The notes: generated by a model from the letters alone, not told the origin. Shown: positions 41,657 to 51,136, numbered from the stretch's first letter. The stretch is DNA of 64,000 nt from Streptomyces flavotricini (GCF_020639365.1 NZ_JAINUL010000001.1:7341046-7405045); one strand, 5' to 3'. Numbers and translations are program-made.

Positions 41657-41880
41657 GGCGGTTCCTCCTGGGGATGGGCAGTGGAACATGCGTCCGCGTA
41701 CCTTAGCTGTCGACCCGTCAGATGTCCGCCGCGCGAAGGCCTTCGGGCCGGTCCGTGTACAGGCCCCGCGCCCCGGCTGCTGCCGAACGCCGCCCGTCGC
41801 CCGGACGGGGCCTAGGCACGCAGGTCGGGGCGCGGGATGCTGGGAGGTGCGCCGATCCCGCCCCGCGAGCGGAGGCCGTA

Positions 41881-44460
41881 GTGCCGGACCACCCCCAGCC
41901 TCCCCAGTCTCCCCAGCCCCTACATCCCCTGGCTCTCGAACTCCTCACACCCCCACGCCCCCTGGCCCTCGAACTTCACGTGCACGGGGTCCACGGCGCA
42001 CCCCCCGAAGAGCTGCTCGGTGATCCGCGCACCGTCCGGATCACCGGCGACTCCACCGCCGCCGTGTTCCGCCGCGCCGCCGACGCCGATGCCGAGGACC
42101 ACCCCGAGTGCTACGCCGGCCGGCCCGTGGTCGAGGCCTACTGCTGGTCCCGGCTCACCTCCGGCAACGGATCCCGCGCCCTGTGGCTGCTGCTCCTGCC
42201 GTTCATGGTGGTCAACCTCGCCCACTGGGCCCGGCCCGCCGCGCCCGTCACGGGTCCGGCGGCGCGCGCGGTGCGCACGTACGGGGTCCTCGTACGGGTC
42301 CTCGCGCTCAGCCTCACCCTGCTGCTGATCGCCGCCGCCTGCGAGGTCGCGCTCGACCTCCTCGCCTGGCAGTGCGCCGGGTCCGGCGCCTGCACCGGCT
42401 CACGCTCATGGCTCGGCTTCCTGGAGCCGGGCGGCTGGTGGGGCCAGCCGGGGCGCCGGCTGGCGCTCGGCGCGCTGGTCCCGGCCGCGCTGACCTGGCT
42501 GCTGTGGTACCTGTCGAACCGCACCTGGAGCGCGTACGAGTCCCAGTCGCCGCCGGCGGACGCGACCGTCCCCGCAGCCGGCCCCGACGGGACACCCGCC
42601 CTCGGCCGGCCCGGATTCTGGTACGGGCGTCGCATCGTGGCCCGGCTGCGCGCCGCGCACACCGCGGCCGGGCTGCTGATCGTCGCGGCCGCGGTCGCCG
42701 CGCCCACCGCCCGCTACGACCGCCGCGCCGGCGGCCCCGTACTCGGGGCCGTCAGCTGGGCGGTGGAGGCGGCGCTGGCCGCCGGGGCCCTCTCCGTCAC
42801 CTGGGTGGTCTGCCGGCGCGGCCGTACCGAGGACCGCGCCGACCACCGCCTCGACCGGGCCGCCGTCACCCTGCTGCCCGGATCCGCCCTCGCTCTGCTC
42901 GTCGCGGTCCTGCTCTACGCAGGCTGGTCGCGCCCCGGGTGGATCTCCGACGGGCGGCTCCCCGGCGACTTCGCGTTCGGCGTGCTCATGCTCGGCCAGG
43001 GCTGCTGCGTCCTGCTGCTCGCCGCCGTCGCCGTCCGCCTGTACCGGCTGGCCCCCGATCCGGCGACCGCGCTGTACGGGCTCGGCGGTCCCGCCATCGC
43101 CATGCTCGGGTGCGCCCTCGGCGGGGTGATGACCGGCGGGGTCGCGCAGCGGGTCGCCGACTGGCTGGAGGGGCCGGGGGATCCCGGACCGGCCGGGGCC
43201 GCCGCTCTGTCGCCCCTCGCGCCAGCGCCGCCCGTGCTGCTGTCCTGGCAGGCCGCCGTGCTGCCCCCGCTGCTCCTCGTACTGGCCCTGCTCGCGGCCT
43301 GGTTCGCCGTACGCGGGGTCCTCGCGCGGCGTCGGCTCGCAGCCGGGGTCGCCGCCGAGTACCCGGGGGCGCAGCCCGACGTGAACCGCAGCCGGGGAAT
43401 CGCCGGGGCACGGGCCGCCGCCGCGCTCACCGACTCCGCGCCCTGGTTCGTGGCCGCCGTCTCCGGGATCACCCTGCTGCTCGGCGCGGGAGCCCTCGCC
43501 GGAGCCTGGCTGAGCGGGCAGGTCCCGGGCGAGGCGGCCCGGGGCACCCACCCGCTGCTGGAGACCGCGGCCCGGGCGGCGCAGGACGCCGGGTCCTGGC
43601 TGATAGGGCTCGGCATCGCCGCGTTCGTCGCCTGGGGCCGCCGCGCCTACCGGGACCCCGCCGCCCGCCGCACCATCGGCGTGCTCTGGGACGTCGGCAC
43701 CTTCTGGCCGCGCGCCGCCCATCCGTTCGCGCCGCCCTGCTACGCCGAGCGCGCCGTCCCCGACCTGACCTGGCGGATGACCGGCTGGACCGGCCGCACC
43801 GGCGGCCGCCTGGTCATCTCCGGGCACTCACAGGGCAGCGTCCTCGCGGCCGCCGCCGTCTGGCAGCTGCCGCCACAGGTCCGCCGGCGGGTCGCACTGC
43901 TCACGTACGGCTCCCCGCTCCGGCGCCTCTACGGCCGCTGGTTCCCGGCGTACTTCGGTCCCGGCCCCCTCGCCGCGCTGCACGCCGACATCAACTGCTG
44001 GCGCAACCTCTGGCGCGCGACGGACCCCATCGGCGGCCCGGTCCTCCCGCACCCCGTCGAGACCTCCCCGACCACCGCGGCCGCCCCGGCAGTACCGGCC
44101 GCCCCCACCCTCCCGGGCGACTCCGTCGACCGGGGACCGCTGGCCGACCCGCTCGCCTACGGGCGCAGCGCCCGCCACCCGCTGCCCGCGCCGATCCTCG
44201 GGCACTTCGACTACCAGGCCGACCCGGCCTTCGCCGTCGAGCGCGACGCGCTCCTGGCCAGGCTGGCCGGACCGGCCCGCCGCGCCCGGTCCGCCGCGCT
44301 CTTCGTTCCGGCCCCGGTGGCACCGGCCGCCCCCGCCACACCGGCCCCGACCCCTCCAGCCACACCCGCCGCTGAGGCACCCGGTTTGCCCGGGCCCAGG
44401 GTCAGCGAGCCGTCGGCAGCGCCGGCAGAGCCGGGAGATCCTCCGGGAACAGGAGGGTGA
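41881..44460 (+). CDS. Membrane protein with an alpha/beta hydrolase split by a transmembrane domain
   Basis: An 859-residue protein. Residues 35-39 are HGVHG, like the first strand and oxyanion loop of a hydrolase. About 10 hydrophobic segments lie between residues 100 and 600. The C-terminal soluble part has the nucleophile elbow GHSQG (S650), TDPIGG with the likely Asp (D715) and HFDYQ with the likely His (H775), so the triad looks intact. The membrane domain is thus inserted between the hydrolase strands. The GTG start has CGGAGG 6 bp upstream; earlier in-frame sequence is low complexity. The last 59 bp overlap the convergent beta-helix gene. Likely a membrane lipase or esterase. Confidence 0.82.
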   Translation: MPDHPQPPQSPQPLHPLALELLTPPRPLALELHVHGVHGAPPEELLGDPRTVRITGDSTAAVFRRAADADAEDHPECYAGRPVVEAYCWSRLTSGNGSRALWLLLLPFMVVNLAHWARPAAPVTGPAARAVRTYGVLVRVLALSLTLLLIAAACEVALDLLAWQCAGSGACTGSRSWLGFLEPGGWWGQPGRRLALGALVPAALTWLLWYLSNRTWSAYESQSPPADATVPAAGPDGTPALGRPGFWYGRRIVARLRAAHTAAGLLIVAAAVAAPTARYDRRAGGPVLGAVSWAVEAALAAGALSVTWVVCRRGRTEDRADHRLDRAAVTLLPGSALALLVAVLLYAGWSRPGWISDGRLPGDFAFGVLMLGQGCCVLLLAAVAVRLYRLAPDPATALYGLGGPAIAMLGCALGGVMTGGVAQRVADWLEGPGDPGPAGAAALSPLAPAPPVLLSWQAAVLPPLLLVLALLAAWFAVRGVLARRRLAAGVAAEYPGAQPDVNRSRGIAGARAAAALTDSAPWFVAAVSGITLLLGAGALAGAWLSGQVPGEAARGTHPLLETAARAAQDAGSWLIGLGIAAFVAWGRRAYRDPAARRTIGVLWDVGTFWPRAAHPFAPPCYAERAVPDLTWRMTGWTGRTGGRLVISGHSQGSVLAAAAVWQLPPQVRRRVALLTYGSPLRRLYGRWFPAYFGPGPLAALHADINCWRNLWRATDPIGGPVLPHPVETSPTTAAAPAVPAAPTLPGDSVDRGPLADPLAYGRSARHPLPAPILGHFDYQADPAFAVERDALLARLAGPARRARSAALFVPAPVAPAAPATPAPTPPATPAAEAPGLPGPRVSEPSAAPAEPGDPPGTGG

Positions 44461-46864
44461 GTTCGTCCGTGCCCGGGTCCGACAACTGCGCCACGCGCCC
44501 CGCGTGCCGCTCCACCATCGACTCGAAGGTCTGCCGCGCCGTGCGGCCATTTCCGAACGCCGGGCCCTTCGGCAGCTCCGTGAAGTACGTCAGCAGCGCC
44601 TTCGCCGTGCCCTCCCCGAGCCGGTACTCGTGCTCCTCCGCCTGCTGCTCCACGATCCGCAGCAGCTCCTCCGGCCCGTAGTCCCCGAAGGTGATGGTCC
44701 GGGAGAACCGTGAGGCCACACCCGGGTTCACGGTCAGGAACCGGTCCATCTCCGCCGTGTACCCGGCGACGATCACCACGACCGCGTCCCGGTGGTCCTC
44801 CATCAGTTTCACCAGGGTGTCGATCGCCTCGCGCCCGAAGTCGCGCCCCGAGTCCTCCGGGGCCAGCGCGTACGCCTCGTCGATGAACAGCACGCCGCCG
44901 CGCGCCCGGTCGAACGCCTCCTGGGTCCGGATCGCCGTGGAACCGATGTGCTCGCCGACCAGGTCCACCCGCGAGACCTCGACCAGGTGGCCGCGCTCCA
45001 GGACCCCCAGTGACGCGAGGATCTCCCCGTACAGCCGGGCCACCGTCGTCTTGCCCGTGCCGGGGCTGCCGGTAAACACCAGATGGCGGCGCACCGAGGC
45101 CGCCTTGAGGCCCGCCTGCTGCCGACGCCGGCCCACCTCGATCATGTCGGTCAGTGCCCGCACCTCGCGCTTGACGCTGTCCAGGCCCACCAGCCCGTCC
45201 AGCTGCCCCAGCACCTCACCGGAGCCGCGCGCCGCCCCCGGTGACTCCCGGTCCGCCTCCTGCGCGGCGCGCGGGGCCGGCACCTGAGCCGCAGCATCCG
45301 CCGCCGGACCCCGGACCTCGCCGACCGTACGGATCCCCGCGCGCTCACCGGCGAGGGCCCCCGCCCCGGTGCCCGCCGACTGGGCGGCGAGCCGCGACCC
45401 GGACTCGTCGCTGGTGCAGTCCTCGGCGACCGGGCCGTCCTCCGCGAACTCGTAGCCCCCGCGCGCGCATCGCTCGGTGTGGCAGCGGGTCAGCGTGGTG
45501 CGGCAGCCGTCGATGACGTGGAAACCGAAGCCGGAACTGCCCGTCACCCGGCAGGACTGGAAACTCCCGCGGCCGCCCGCCGACACGTAGAACCCCGCCT
45601 CGGAGGGGGAGCTGACCGTGCACCGCTCCAGCGAGGGATCGGCCCCCTTGGTGACGATCACCCCCGTCTGGACCGCGTCGATCGTGCAGTTGGCGAGGGT
45701 GCCGCCGCTGCCGTGGTCGCGGAACCAGGCCCCGGTCGCCGCCTCCCGGATCCGGCAGTCGTCGACCTGCACGGTGGCCCCGTCGCTCACCGAGACGGCC
45801 GTGTTGCGCACCTGGGAGAGATCGCTGTCGACCACGTCGGCGCGCGAGCCCCGGTCCAGGACGAACACCGCGTCCGGTACGTCGTGCACCCGGCAGGAGC
45901 TCAGCGAGGCGGTGGCCCCGTCGCTGATCCACACCGCCGGATAGTCACCGGTACTGTCGTGGATCTCGCAGGACTCGGCATCCACCCGGGTACCCGGATC
46001 CCACACCGACAGCCCGTTGCGGCCGAACCGGCGGACGGTGGTGCGGCTGAGCGTGAGCACCGAACGGGAACGCAGGTCCACCGCGTTCTCCGGAATGTCG
46101 TGGATGTCGCAGCCGGCCAGCGTGAGCACCGCGTCCGTGTCGAGGGTGACCCCGTCCGTCGAAGTGCGGTGCACCGAGCAGTCGGTGAGACGGGCCGCCG
46201 CACGCGCGGCGATCTGCACACCCGTGCCCTTGATCTCGTACACCTCGCAGCCCAGCGCCTCCAGGCCCGAGCCCTCGCCGGTGACCGCGATGCCCGCACC
46301 CGAAGCGTGGTGGATCCGGCAGCGCTCCAGCCGCGGCCGCCCGCCGCCGCGGACGGAGACCCCGGCCTGCCCGGCGGCCACCACCTCGCACTCCTCGAAC
46401 ACCCCGCCGCCGCCGTCCAGTACGGCGATCCCGACGCCCGCCGGATTCTCCACCGTGCACCGCCGCACCAGCGGCCGGGCCCCGCCGCGCACCTCGATGC
46501 CCGCCGCCGACCGGGTGCTCACCCGCAGGTCGGTGAGCTCGGGCGAGCCCTCCTCGACCAGCAGCGCGGGCGCCGCCCGGTCCTGTCCCTCCAGGTGCAG
46601 GTCCTGGACCACGGCCGAGGCGCGCACCGTCAGCGCGACCCCGTCGAGCGGCGCGATCCGCACCGAACCCACCGAGCCCTCCGGCCCGCGCAGGGTCACG
46701 GCATGGTTGAGCACCAGGTTCTCCCGGTAGGTGCCGGGGGCGATGGACAGCACGTCCCCGTCGCCCGCGACGGCGAGCGCGGCGGCCAGCGTCGGATACT
46801 CACCGGAGCGGCGCCGCCACCGCGAAGACCCGCCGTGCGTCACCTGGACCGTGCCCTGTGCCAT
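44402..46864 (-). CDS. Right-handed beta-helix protein fused to an AAA+ ATPase (CbxX/EccA-like)
   Basis: An 820-residue protein. Residues 1 to about 520 are parallel beta-helix repeats in which each turn has patterns such as VEECEVVAAGQAGVSVRGG and ALTVRASAVVQDLHLEGQ. A linker rich in Ala and Pro follows. The C-terminal AAA+ domain has Walker A GSPGTGKTT at about 597, Walker B FIDEAYAL at about 655, and the CbxX/CfxQ-like start DGLVGLDSVKREVRALTDMIE. Related AAA proteins serve in type VII secretion (EccA) and Rubisco activation, but no such genes are near. The start ATG (MAQGTVQVTH) is chosen because the homologous N-terminus begins there; two in-frame ATGs upstream are possible. Confidence 0.87.
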   Translation of the reverse strand: MAQGTVQVTHGGSSRWRRRSGEYPTLAAALAVAGDGDVLSIAPGTYRENLVLNHAVTLRGPEGSVGSVRIAPLDGVALTVRASAVVQDLHLEGQDRAAPALLVEEGSPELTDLRVSTRSAAGIEVRGGARPLVRRCTVENPAGVGIAVLDGGGGVFEECEVVAAGQAGVSVRGGGRPRLERCRIHHASGAGIAVTGEGSGLEALGCEVYEIKGTGVQIAARAAARLTDCSVHRTSTDGVTLDTDAVLTLAGCDIHDIPENAVDLRSRSVLTLSRTTVRRFGRNGLSVWDPGTRVDAESCEIHDSTGDYPAVWISDGATASLSSCRVHDVPDAVFVLDRGSRADVVDSDLSQVRNTAVSVSDGATVQVDDCRIREAATGAWFRDHGSGGTLANCTIDAVQTGVIVTKGADPSLERCTVSSPSEAGFYVSAGGRGSFQSCRVTGSSGFGFHVIDGCRTTLTRCHTERCARGGYEFAEDGPVAEDCTSDESGSRLAAQSAGTGAGALAGERAGIRTVGEVRGPAADAAAQVPAPRAAQEADRESPGAARGSGEVLGQLDGLVGLDSVKREVRALTDMIEVGRRRQQAGLKAASVRRHLVFTGSPGTGKTTVARLYGEILASLGVLERGHLVEVSRVDLVGEHIGSTAIRTQEAFDRARGGVLFIDEAYALAPEDSGRDFGREAIDTLVKLMEDHRDAVVVIVAGYTAEMDRFLTVNPGVASRFSRTITFGDYGPEELLRIVEQQAEEHEYRLGEGTAKALLTYFTELPKGPAFGNGRTARQTFESMVERHAGRVAQLSDPGTDELTLLFPEDLPALPALPTAR

Positions 46865-47002
46865 GGTGCTGTCGCGCCCCCGCCCTCGTGCTCGTGCTCG
46901 TGCCATCGAAGCGGCTGAAACCACCGCCGCCGCCCACCGCCTTGGCGACGACCGACTCTGGCCGCTCCACCGTAGCGCGCGCGGGGCCGGTGAGATGCCA
47001 GG

Positions 47003-47614
47003 TCAGCTGCCCGCGCCCGTCCGGCCCCAGTCCGGTCCCGCCGCCGCCCACGCGCGGTCCAGCCGTATGTACCGACGGTGCATGAGCCTTCGTACGACGA
47101 GCCGGCGGACCGTCTCCACCAGCGCGGCCACGCCGAGGGCGGCGGCCAGGCCCACCAATCCCGCGTGGACGCTCGCCGAGGCCGCGTCGAGGGGCCGCCC
47201 CACGAGCCGTCCCTGCGTATCGGTCCATATCCGGAACCGGTCGCCCGCCTGCGGCGGTTCCTCCGCGGCCGGCACCGTGCCCTGGTGGCTGCTGCCGTCG
47301 GGCGCCGTCCAGGACGCGACGATCTGCGTGCGCTGCGGGCTCTGCCGCTGCGCCGACGGATCGGCCTCCGTCCCCGCGGGCGGCGACACGGCCGGCCGGA
47401 CCACCACCGCCGGGACGAGATACCGCTCCTGCCGCTGCTCGCGCGCGGCCCGCTGCAGCGTGCCGTCCACCTCCAGGCCCGCGACCGTGCCGACGGCCGG
47501 AGCCACCAGCAGGACGCACACCAGAGCGGCGAACGCCACCCATGCCTCGAAGAGATCAGTCGGCCGGCGCAGTGGATTGCGCCGCCAACGCCACACACCC
47601 GTTGCTGCCCACAC
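47003..47614 (-). CDS. Rv1733c-like two-span membrane protein
   Basis: A 203-residue protein with a WRWRRNPLRRPTDLFEAWVAF N-terminal block, a transmembrane helix (VCVLLVAPAVGTVAG), an extracellular loop of about 110 residues, and a second helix (GLVGLAAALGVAALVE). This is the layout of mycobacterial Rv1733c and many streptomycete homologues. The GTG start has AAGGGGG about 8 bp upstream; the longer open frame is less likely. Function unknown. The region upstream (47615-47863) shows no gene. Confidence 0.85.
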   Translation of the reverse strand: MWAATGVWRWRRNPLRRPTDLFEAWVAFAALVCVLLVAPAVGTVAGLEVDGTLQRAAREQRQERYLVPAVVVRPAVSPPAGTEADPSAQRQSPQRTQIVASWTAPDGSSHQGTVPAAEEPPQAGDRFRIWTDTQGRLVGRPLDAASASVHAGLVGLAAALGVAALVETVRRLVVRRLMHRRYIRLDRAWAAAGPDWGRTGAGS

Positions 47615-47863
47615 GGTCCGGCACCCCCTTTGCCTCCGTCTGCCTGCGGTCCAAGCCTCCCGCACCCCGGGCAACGCGCATTCCGGGACGCGCGGCAGCC
47701 GTCTCACCCGATCCGGTCACATCGGGTTCACAGCCGTCGCATGCACCAACGGCCCGCTCACGGTGCTTGGTTCCACAGTTCCCCCACAGCCCCTCGAAGG
47801 TGTCATTCCGAGGGGTCGGTGCCGCTGTCCTCGCGGCCCTGCGGTCCTGCCGGTTCCCGCCCG

Positions 47864-48688
47864 CTACTCCAGGACGCGGACCTCGTCGCCCACCCGCACC
47901 GTGCCCGTCCGCACCGGCACCAGCTGCCGCCCGAAGGCCAGGGACTTGCCGATCCGCCGGTGCCGGGCCAGCGTCTTGAGGGGCTCCTTGCCGCGCTCCG
48001 CCGTCGCCTGGTCGGTGGTCGTGACGATGCACCGCCCGCACTCCCGCGCACCGCGGAAGACGGCGTCGCCGATCGCCAGGCGCCGCCAGCCGTCCTCCGC
48101 CCACGCCTCGGCGCCGGCGACCACCACATTGGGGCGGAAACGGTTCATCGGCAGCGGACCCTCCTCGGGATGGTCCCCCTGCGCGATCAGCGAATTGAGC
48201 GCGTCCAGCGACGCAAGGGTGGTGAGCAGCACCGGGTAGCCGTCGGCGAGGCTCACCGTCTCGCCCGGCAGCGCGTACTGCGGATCGACGGGACGCCGTA
48301 CGGCAGGGTCGTCCATGTGCACCAGCCGCGCCGGGACCCCCAGGTAGGCGCTGAACCAGTCGGCCGCGGCGCTCGCGGCGACCACGGTCTCGATCTTCTT
48401 GCCGAACAGGGTGACCGGCTCCAGCGGACCCGGCTCCGGCACCTCCACGGTCAGCTCGGCCATGCCCGGCGCCGACAGGGCGACCGCGCCGCCCCCCAGC
48501 GGACGCGCCGCGGCCAACGCCAGCCGGGGCTGCTGGCGTTGGGTGATGACCGTGCCCTCGGTGTCGACCAGTGCCCACCGCCGGTCCCCGGACAGGCCCC
48601 AGGGCTCCACGGCCATCTCGTCGGGAGCTGTCCCCGCCACCGACTTGACGGGATGGATGTGGAGCGCCTGGACGTACAAGTTCGACAT
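47864..48688 (-). CDS. MOSC domain protein (YcbX/YiiM-like)
   Basis: A 274-residue protein with an N-terminal MOSC beta-barrel (VQALHIHPVKSVAG, GLSGDRRWALVD) and a C-terminal MOSC domain whose conserved Cys lies in ARECGRCIVTTTDQATAERG. MOSC proteins handle molybdenum-cofactor-dependent sulfur or N-hydroxyl reduction chemistry. Start is ATG at the MSNLYVQ N-terminus. There is no partner reductase next to it. Confidence 0.93.
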   Translation of the reverse strand: MSNLYVQALHIHPVKSVAGTAPDEMAVEPWGLSGDRRWALVDTEGTVITQRQQPRLALAAARPLGGGAVALSAPGMAELTVEVPEPGPLEPVTLFGKKIETVVAASAAADWFSAYLGVPARLVHMDDPAVRRPVDPQYALPGETVSLADGYPVLLTTLASLDALNSLIAQGDHPEEGPLPMNRFRPNVVVAGAEAWAEDGWRRLAIGDAVFRGARECGRCIVTTTDQATAERGKEPLKTLARHRRIGKSLAFGRQLVPVRTGTVRVGDEVRVLE

Positions 48689-48805
48689 GGGAGCATCCTG
48701 CCAGGAGCTCCCGCGCCCGCCCTAGTGAGCGTCCCCGGGTCTGTCAGGACCGGGGCCCGCCGGTACCGGGGTCTGCCGGCACCGGGTCTGCCGCTTCCGG
48801 ATCCG

Positions 48806-49324
48806 TCAGTAGCCGCGCCCCTGGTACGGGCGGCCGTACGGGTCCTCGTACGAGGCGGCCGGAACCGGAGCCGGAACCTGCATCGGGCGCGGCGCGGCCG
48901 GACGCATCGCCTCGTACCCGGTGCCCATGGCCGCCGGCCGGGGCTGCTGCGGCTGGGCCTGCTGCATGTATCCCGCGCGGGCCACGGCCTGCTGCTGCGG
49001 GATGTACGGAGCGGGCGCCTGCTGCAAGGGCATCGGTGCGGGCGCCGCCTGCTGCTGGTACGGGTACCCGTACGCCGGGGCTTGCTGCTGCTGCGGCATG
49101 GCAGGGGGCAGCGCGGCCGGCAGGGCGGGCAGCGAGGACGCGAGGGCGGGGAGGTACCCGCCGCTCGAGTAACCGGAGCCGGGGGAGTCGTAAGCGGCCG
49201 GAACGCGGATCGGGGCGATCTGCGGGGTGCCCCGTTCCGCGACGAGGGAGTCGTAGATGGGGGTGTCCGGGAAGGAGGGCGCGGAGTAGTAACCGCCGCC
49301 ATAAGTGGAGCGGGGGGAGGTCAT
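48806..49324 (-). CDS. Disordered Pro/Gln/Tyr-rich protein (DUF6643-like)
   Basis: A 172-residue protein with no folded domain evident. The N-terminus TSPRSTYGGGYYSAPSFPDTP and the block PIYDSLVAERGTPQIAPIRVP are conserved-looking; the rest is Pro, Ala, Gln and Tyr rich (PQQQQAPAYGYPYQQQ, YEDPYGRPYQGRGY). I recognise it from memory as the DUF6643 family. A TAACTT box 7 bp before the ATG, with TGGACC 17 bp further upstream, suggests a leaderless transcript. Function unknown; a role in a condensed or scaffold state is speculation. Confidence 0.7.
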   Translation of the reverse strand: MTSPRSTYGGGYYSAPSFPDTPIYDSLVAERGTPQIAPIRVPAAYDSPGSGYSSGGYLPALASSLPALPAALPPAMPQQQQAPAYGYPYQQQAAPAPMPLQQAPAPYIPQQQAVARAGYMQQAQPQQPRPAAMGTGYEAMRPAAPRPMQVPAPVPAASYEDPYGRPYQGRGY

Positions 49325-49583
49325 GGGACCTAAGTTAAGCCCACGACTTCACCGGGTCCATAGCGAGGTGTGACGAACACCGCGCTGACCTGCATATTCG
49401 CAGGTCAGAGCCACACCCTTCACTTCCCGTTCACGTGCACGTTTTCGCCACTTCCGCACCGGGTTGTTCCTACTCGTACTCACCGGTTGGCTGTTGCACC
49501 GACTTGCCGCTGACGCAGCGTCACAAGGCGGTGACCTGGGATGACATCGGTGAGGGAGGTGGTGGGGAGGGTGATTTTTCGTT

Positions 49584-50753
49584 TCAGGCATCACTGGGGC
49601 GGGCATAGGTACGGCCCTTCCAGGCCGCGCCGCGGCCGCGGTAGTGCTGAACGGCGGAGTCCACGGTCATCAGGAGGTACAGGAGGGCCGTGAGCGGAAG
49701 GAGTGGCGCGAGTGCTGCGGGCTGCCGGTAGTAGCGCAGGATCGGCAGGTACGTACCCGTCATCAGCAGCCAGGCGAGCCCGCCCGCCCAGGCCGTCGCG
49801 GCCTGCCCGGTCGCCAGCCCCGCGAGGAGCGCGGCCGGGGGGACGAGGTAGACCAGCACGAGTCCGGCCACCGTCCCGGCCAGCAGCAGCGGCTGGTGGC
49901 GCAGTTGCGCGTACGCGCTGCGCGAGACCATCCGCCACAGGTCCCCGAGCGCGGGGTACGGGCGCACGCTGTCCACCCGCTCCGCGAGCCCCAGCCAGAT
50001 CCGGCCGCCCGAGCGGCGGACGGCGCGGGCGAGGGAGACGTCGTCGATGACGGCCTGCCGGATCGAGTCCGGCACGCCGGCACGGAGGGCGGCCTCGGTG
50101 CGCAGCAGCACGCAGCCGCCGGCCGCGGCGGCGGTCCGGCCGGCCGGTCGGTTGATCCGGCGGAAGGGGTAGAGCTGCGCGAAGAAGTACACGAAGGCCG
50201 GCACGACGAGCCGCTCCCAGAGGCTGACGGCGCGCAGCCGGGCCATCTGGGAGACGAGGTCGAGGTCGGCGCTGGTCGCGGCCGAGACCAGCTCGCGGAG
50301 GCTGTCGGGCTCGTGCGCGATGTCGGCGTCGGTGAGGAGCAGGTACTCGGGCTCGGTGGCGTGGGCGCTGCGGGCGAGCGCGATGCCGTGGCGCAGCGCC
50401 CACAGCTTCCCGGTCCAGCCGGGGGGCGGGTCGCCGGGGGAGGTGACGGTCAGGGGCAGCCCGGGGTGCTCCCGGGCCAGCCGCCGGGCGAGGTCGCCGG
50501 TGCCGTCGGTGCTGCCGTCGTCGACCAGGATCACCTCGGCTTCGCCGGGATAGTCCTGGGCGATGAGCGAGGGCAGGCTGCGGGGCAACACCTCGGCCTC
50601 GTCCCTGGCCGGGACCACGATGGCGACGGACGGCCACCGCCCGGGGGCGCTGCGCGGCGGCAGCCGCACGTCGGTCCGCCAGAACATGCCCTGGGCGAAG
50701 GTCAGCCAGAGCCAGGCGAGGAGGGAAACGCAGGCGGCGCAGAGAAGGCCCAT
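49584..50753 (-). CDS. hpnB: Hopene-associated type glycosyltransferase (HpnB-like)
   Basis: A 389-residue membrane glycosyltransferase of the GT2 fold. Nucleotide-sugar binding is in SVAIVVPARDEAEVLPRSL, the acidic DXD-like centre in LLLTDADIAHEPDS. HpnB hallmarks are GWTGKLWALRHG, SLWERLVVPAFVYFFAQLYPF and AAAAGGCVLLRTEAAL with VIDDVSLARAVRRSGG. Hydrophobic segments are at residues 3-20 and in the last 110 residues. The start ATG lies 6 bp after a CACACT box, without a ribosome site. No hopanoid cyclase or other hpn gene is in the window, so its acceptor is not shown by context. Confidence 0.85.
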   Translation of the reverse strand: MGLLCAACVSLLAWLWLTFAQGMFWRTDVRLPPRSAPGRWPSVAIVVPARDEAEVLPRSLPSLIAQDYPGEAEVILVDDGSTDGTGDLARRLAREHPGLPLTVTSPGDPPPGWTGKLWALRHGIALARSAHATEPEYLLLTDADIAHEPDSLRELVSAATSADLDLVSQMARLRAVSLWERLVVPAFVYFFAQLYPFRRINRPAGRTAAAAGGCVLLRTEAALRAGVPDSIRQAVIDDVSLARAVRRSGGRIWLGLAERVDSVRPYPALGDLWRMVSRSAYAQLRHQPLLLAGTVAGLVLVYLVPPAALLAGLATGQAATAWAGGLAWLLMTGTYLPILRYYRQPAALAPLLPLTALLYLLMTVDSAVQHYRGRGAAWKGRTYARPSDA

Positions 50754-51136
50754 GCGGGCAGTGTGCCGAAGACGGAGGGGGGTGTCGTGGATTTGGGCGG
50801 GGTGGGGTCGGGTCGGGTGGGGTGGGGGCGGGCTTACGGCCGGCGGGCGCCGTCGTTCGGGGTCGGGGGCGGTTCGGGGATCCCGGCCGACGGGGTTCCG
50901 GTGGCCGGCGTCGGGAGTGGTCCGGGGGTTGCGGCTGGCGGGGTCCTGGTGACCGGGGTCGGAGGGAGTGCGGGGGTTTCCCGGCAGTCCACTGTCCTTC
51001 CGTGTCGGTCCGGGCCGTCAAGGGCGCTCCCTTCGGTCGCGTCGCTCCGCGATGTCGCTGCGCTCCCCCGCCCCCTCCCCCCGCTCCCGGCGGCCTCCGC
51101 CGCCCCCGGTGGTGTCCCTTCCATTAAGGTGACCAG
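50754..51136. other. 383-bp gene-free region with 48-bp repeats
   Basis: Between the divergent HpnB-like gene and the racemase-like gene. It holds a G-rich stretch (GTCGGG/GTGGGG units near 50800-50830), two imperfect 48-bp repeats (50876-50923 and 50924-50971) and a C-rich run around 51070-51120. A TAAGGT box (51125-51130) lies 6 bp before the GTG of the racemase-like gene. No convincing coding sequence is seen, although both strands have long open frames because of the base composition. Confidence 0.6.
50876..50971. repeat. Two degenerate 48-bp direct repeats
   Basis: Both units start GGGG(A/G)T, with GACGGGGTTCC / GGCGGGGTCCT and GTGGCCGGCGTCGG / GTGACCGGGGTCGG in register, about 75% alike by eye. 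The multiple-of-three period would keep a reading frame (16 residues each), but no gene covers it. Confidence 0.6.

Noticed and set aside
41722..41880. Longer start for the membrane hydrolase gene
   Set aside because: The extension is Pro/Arg-rich and the GTG at 41881 has a good ribosome site.
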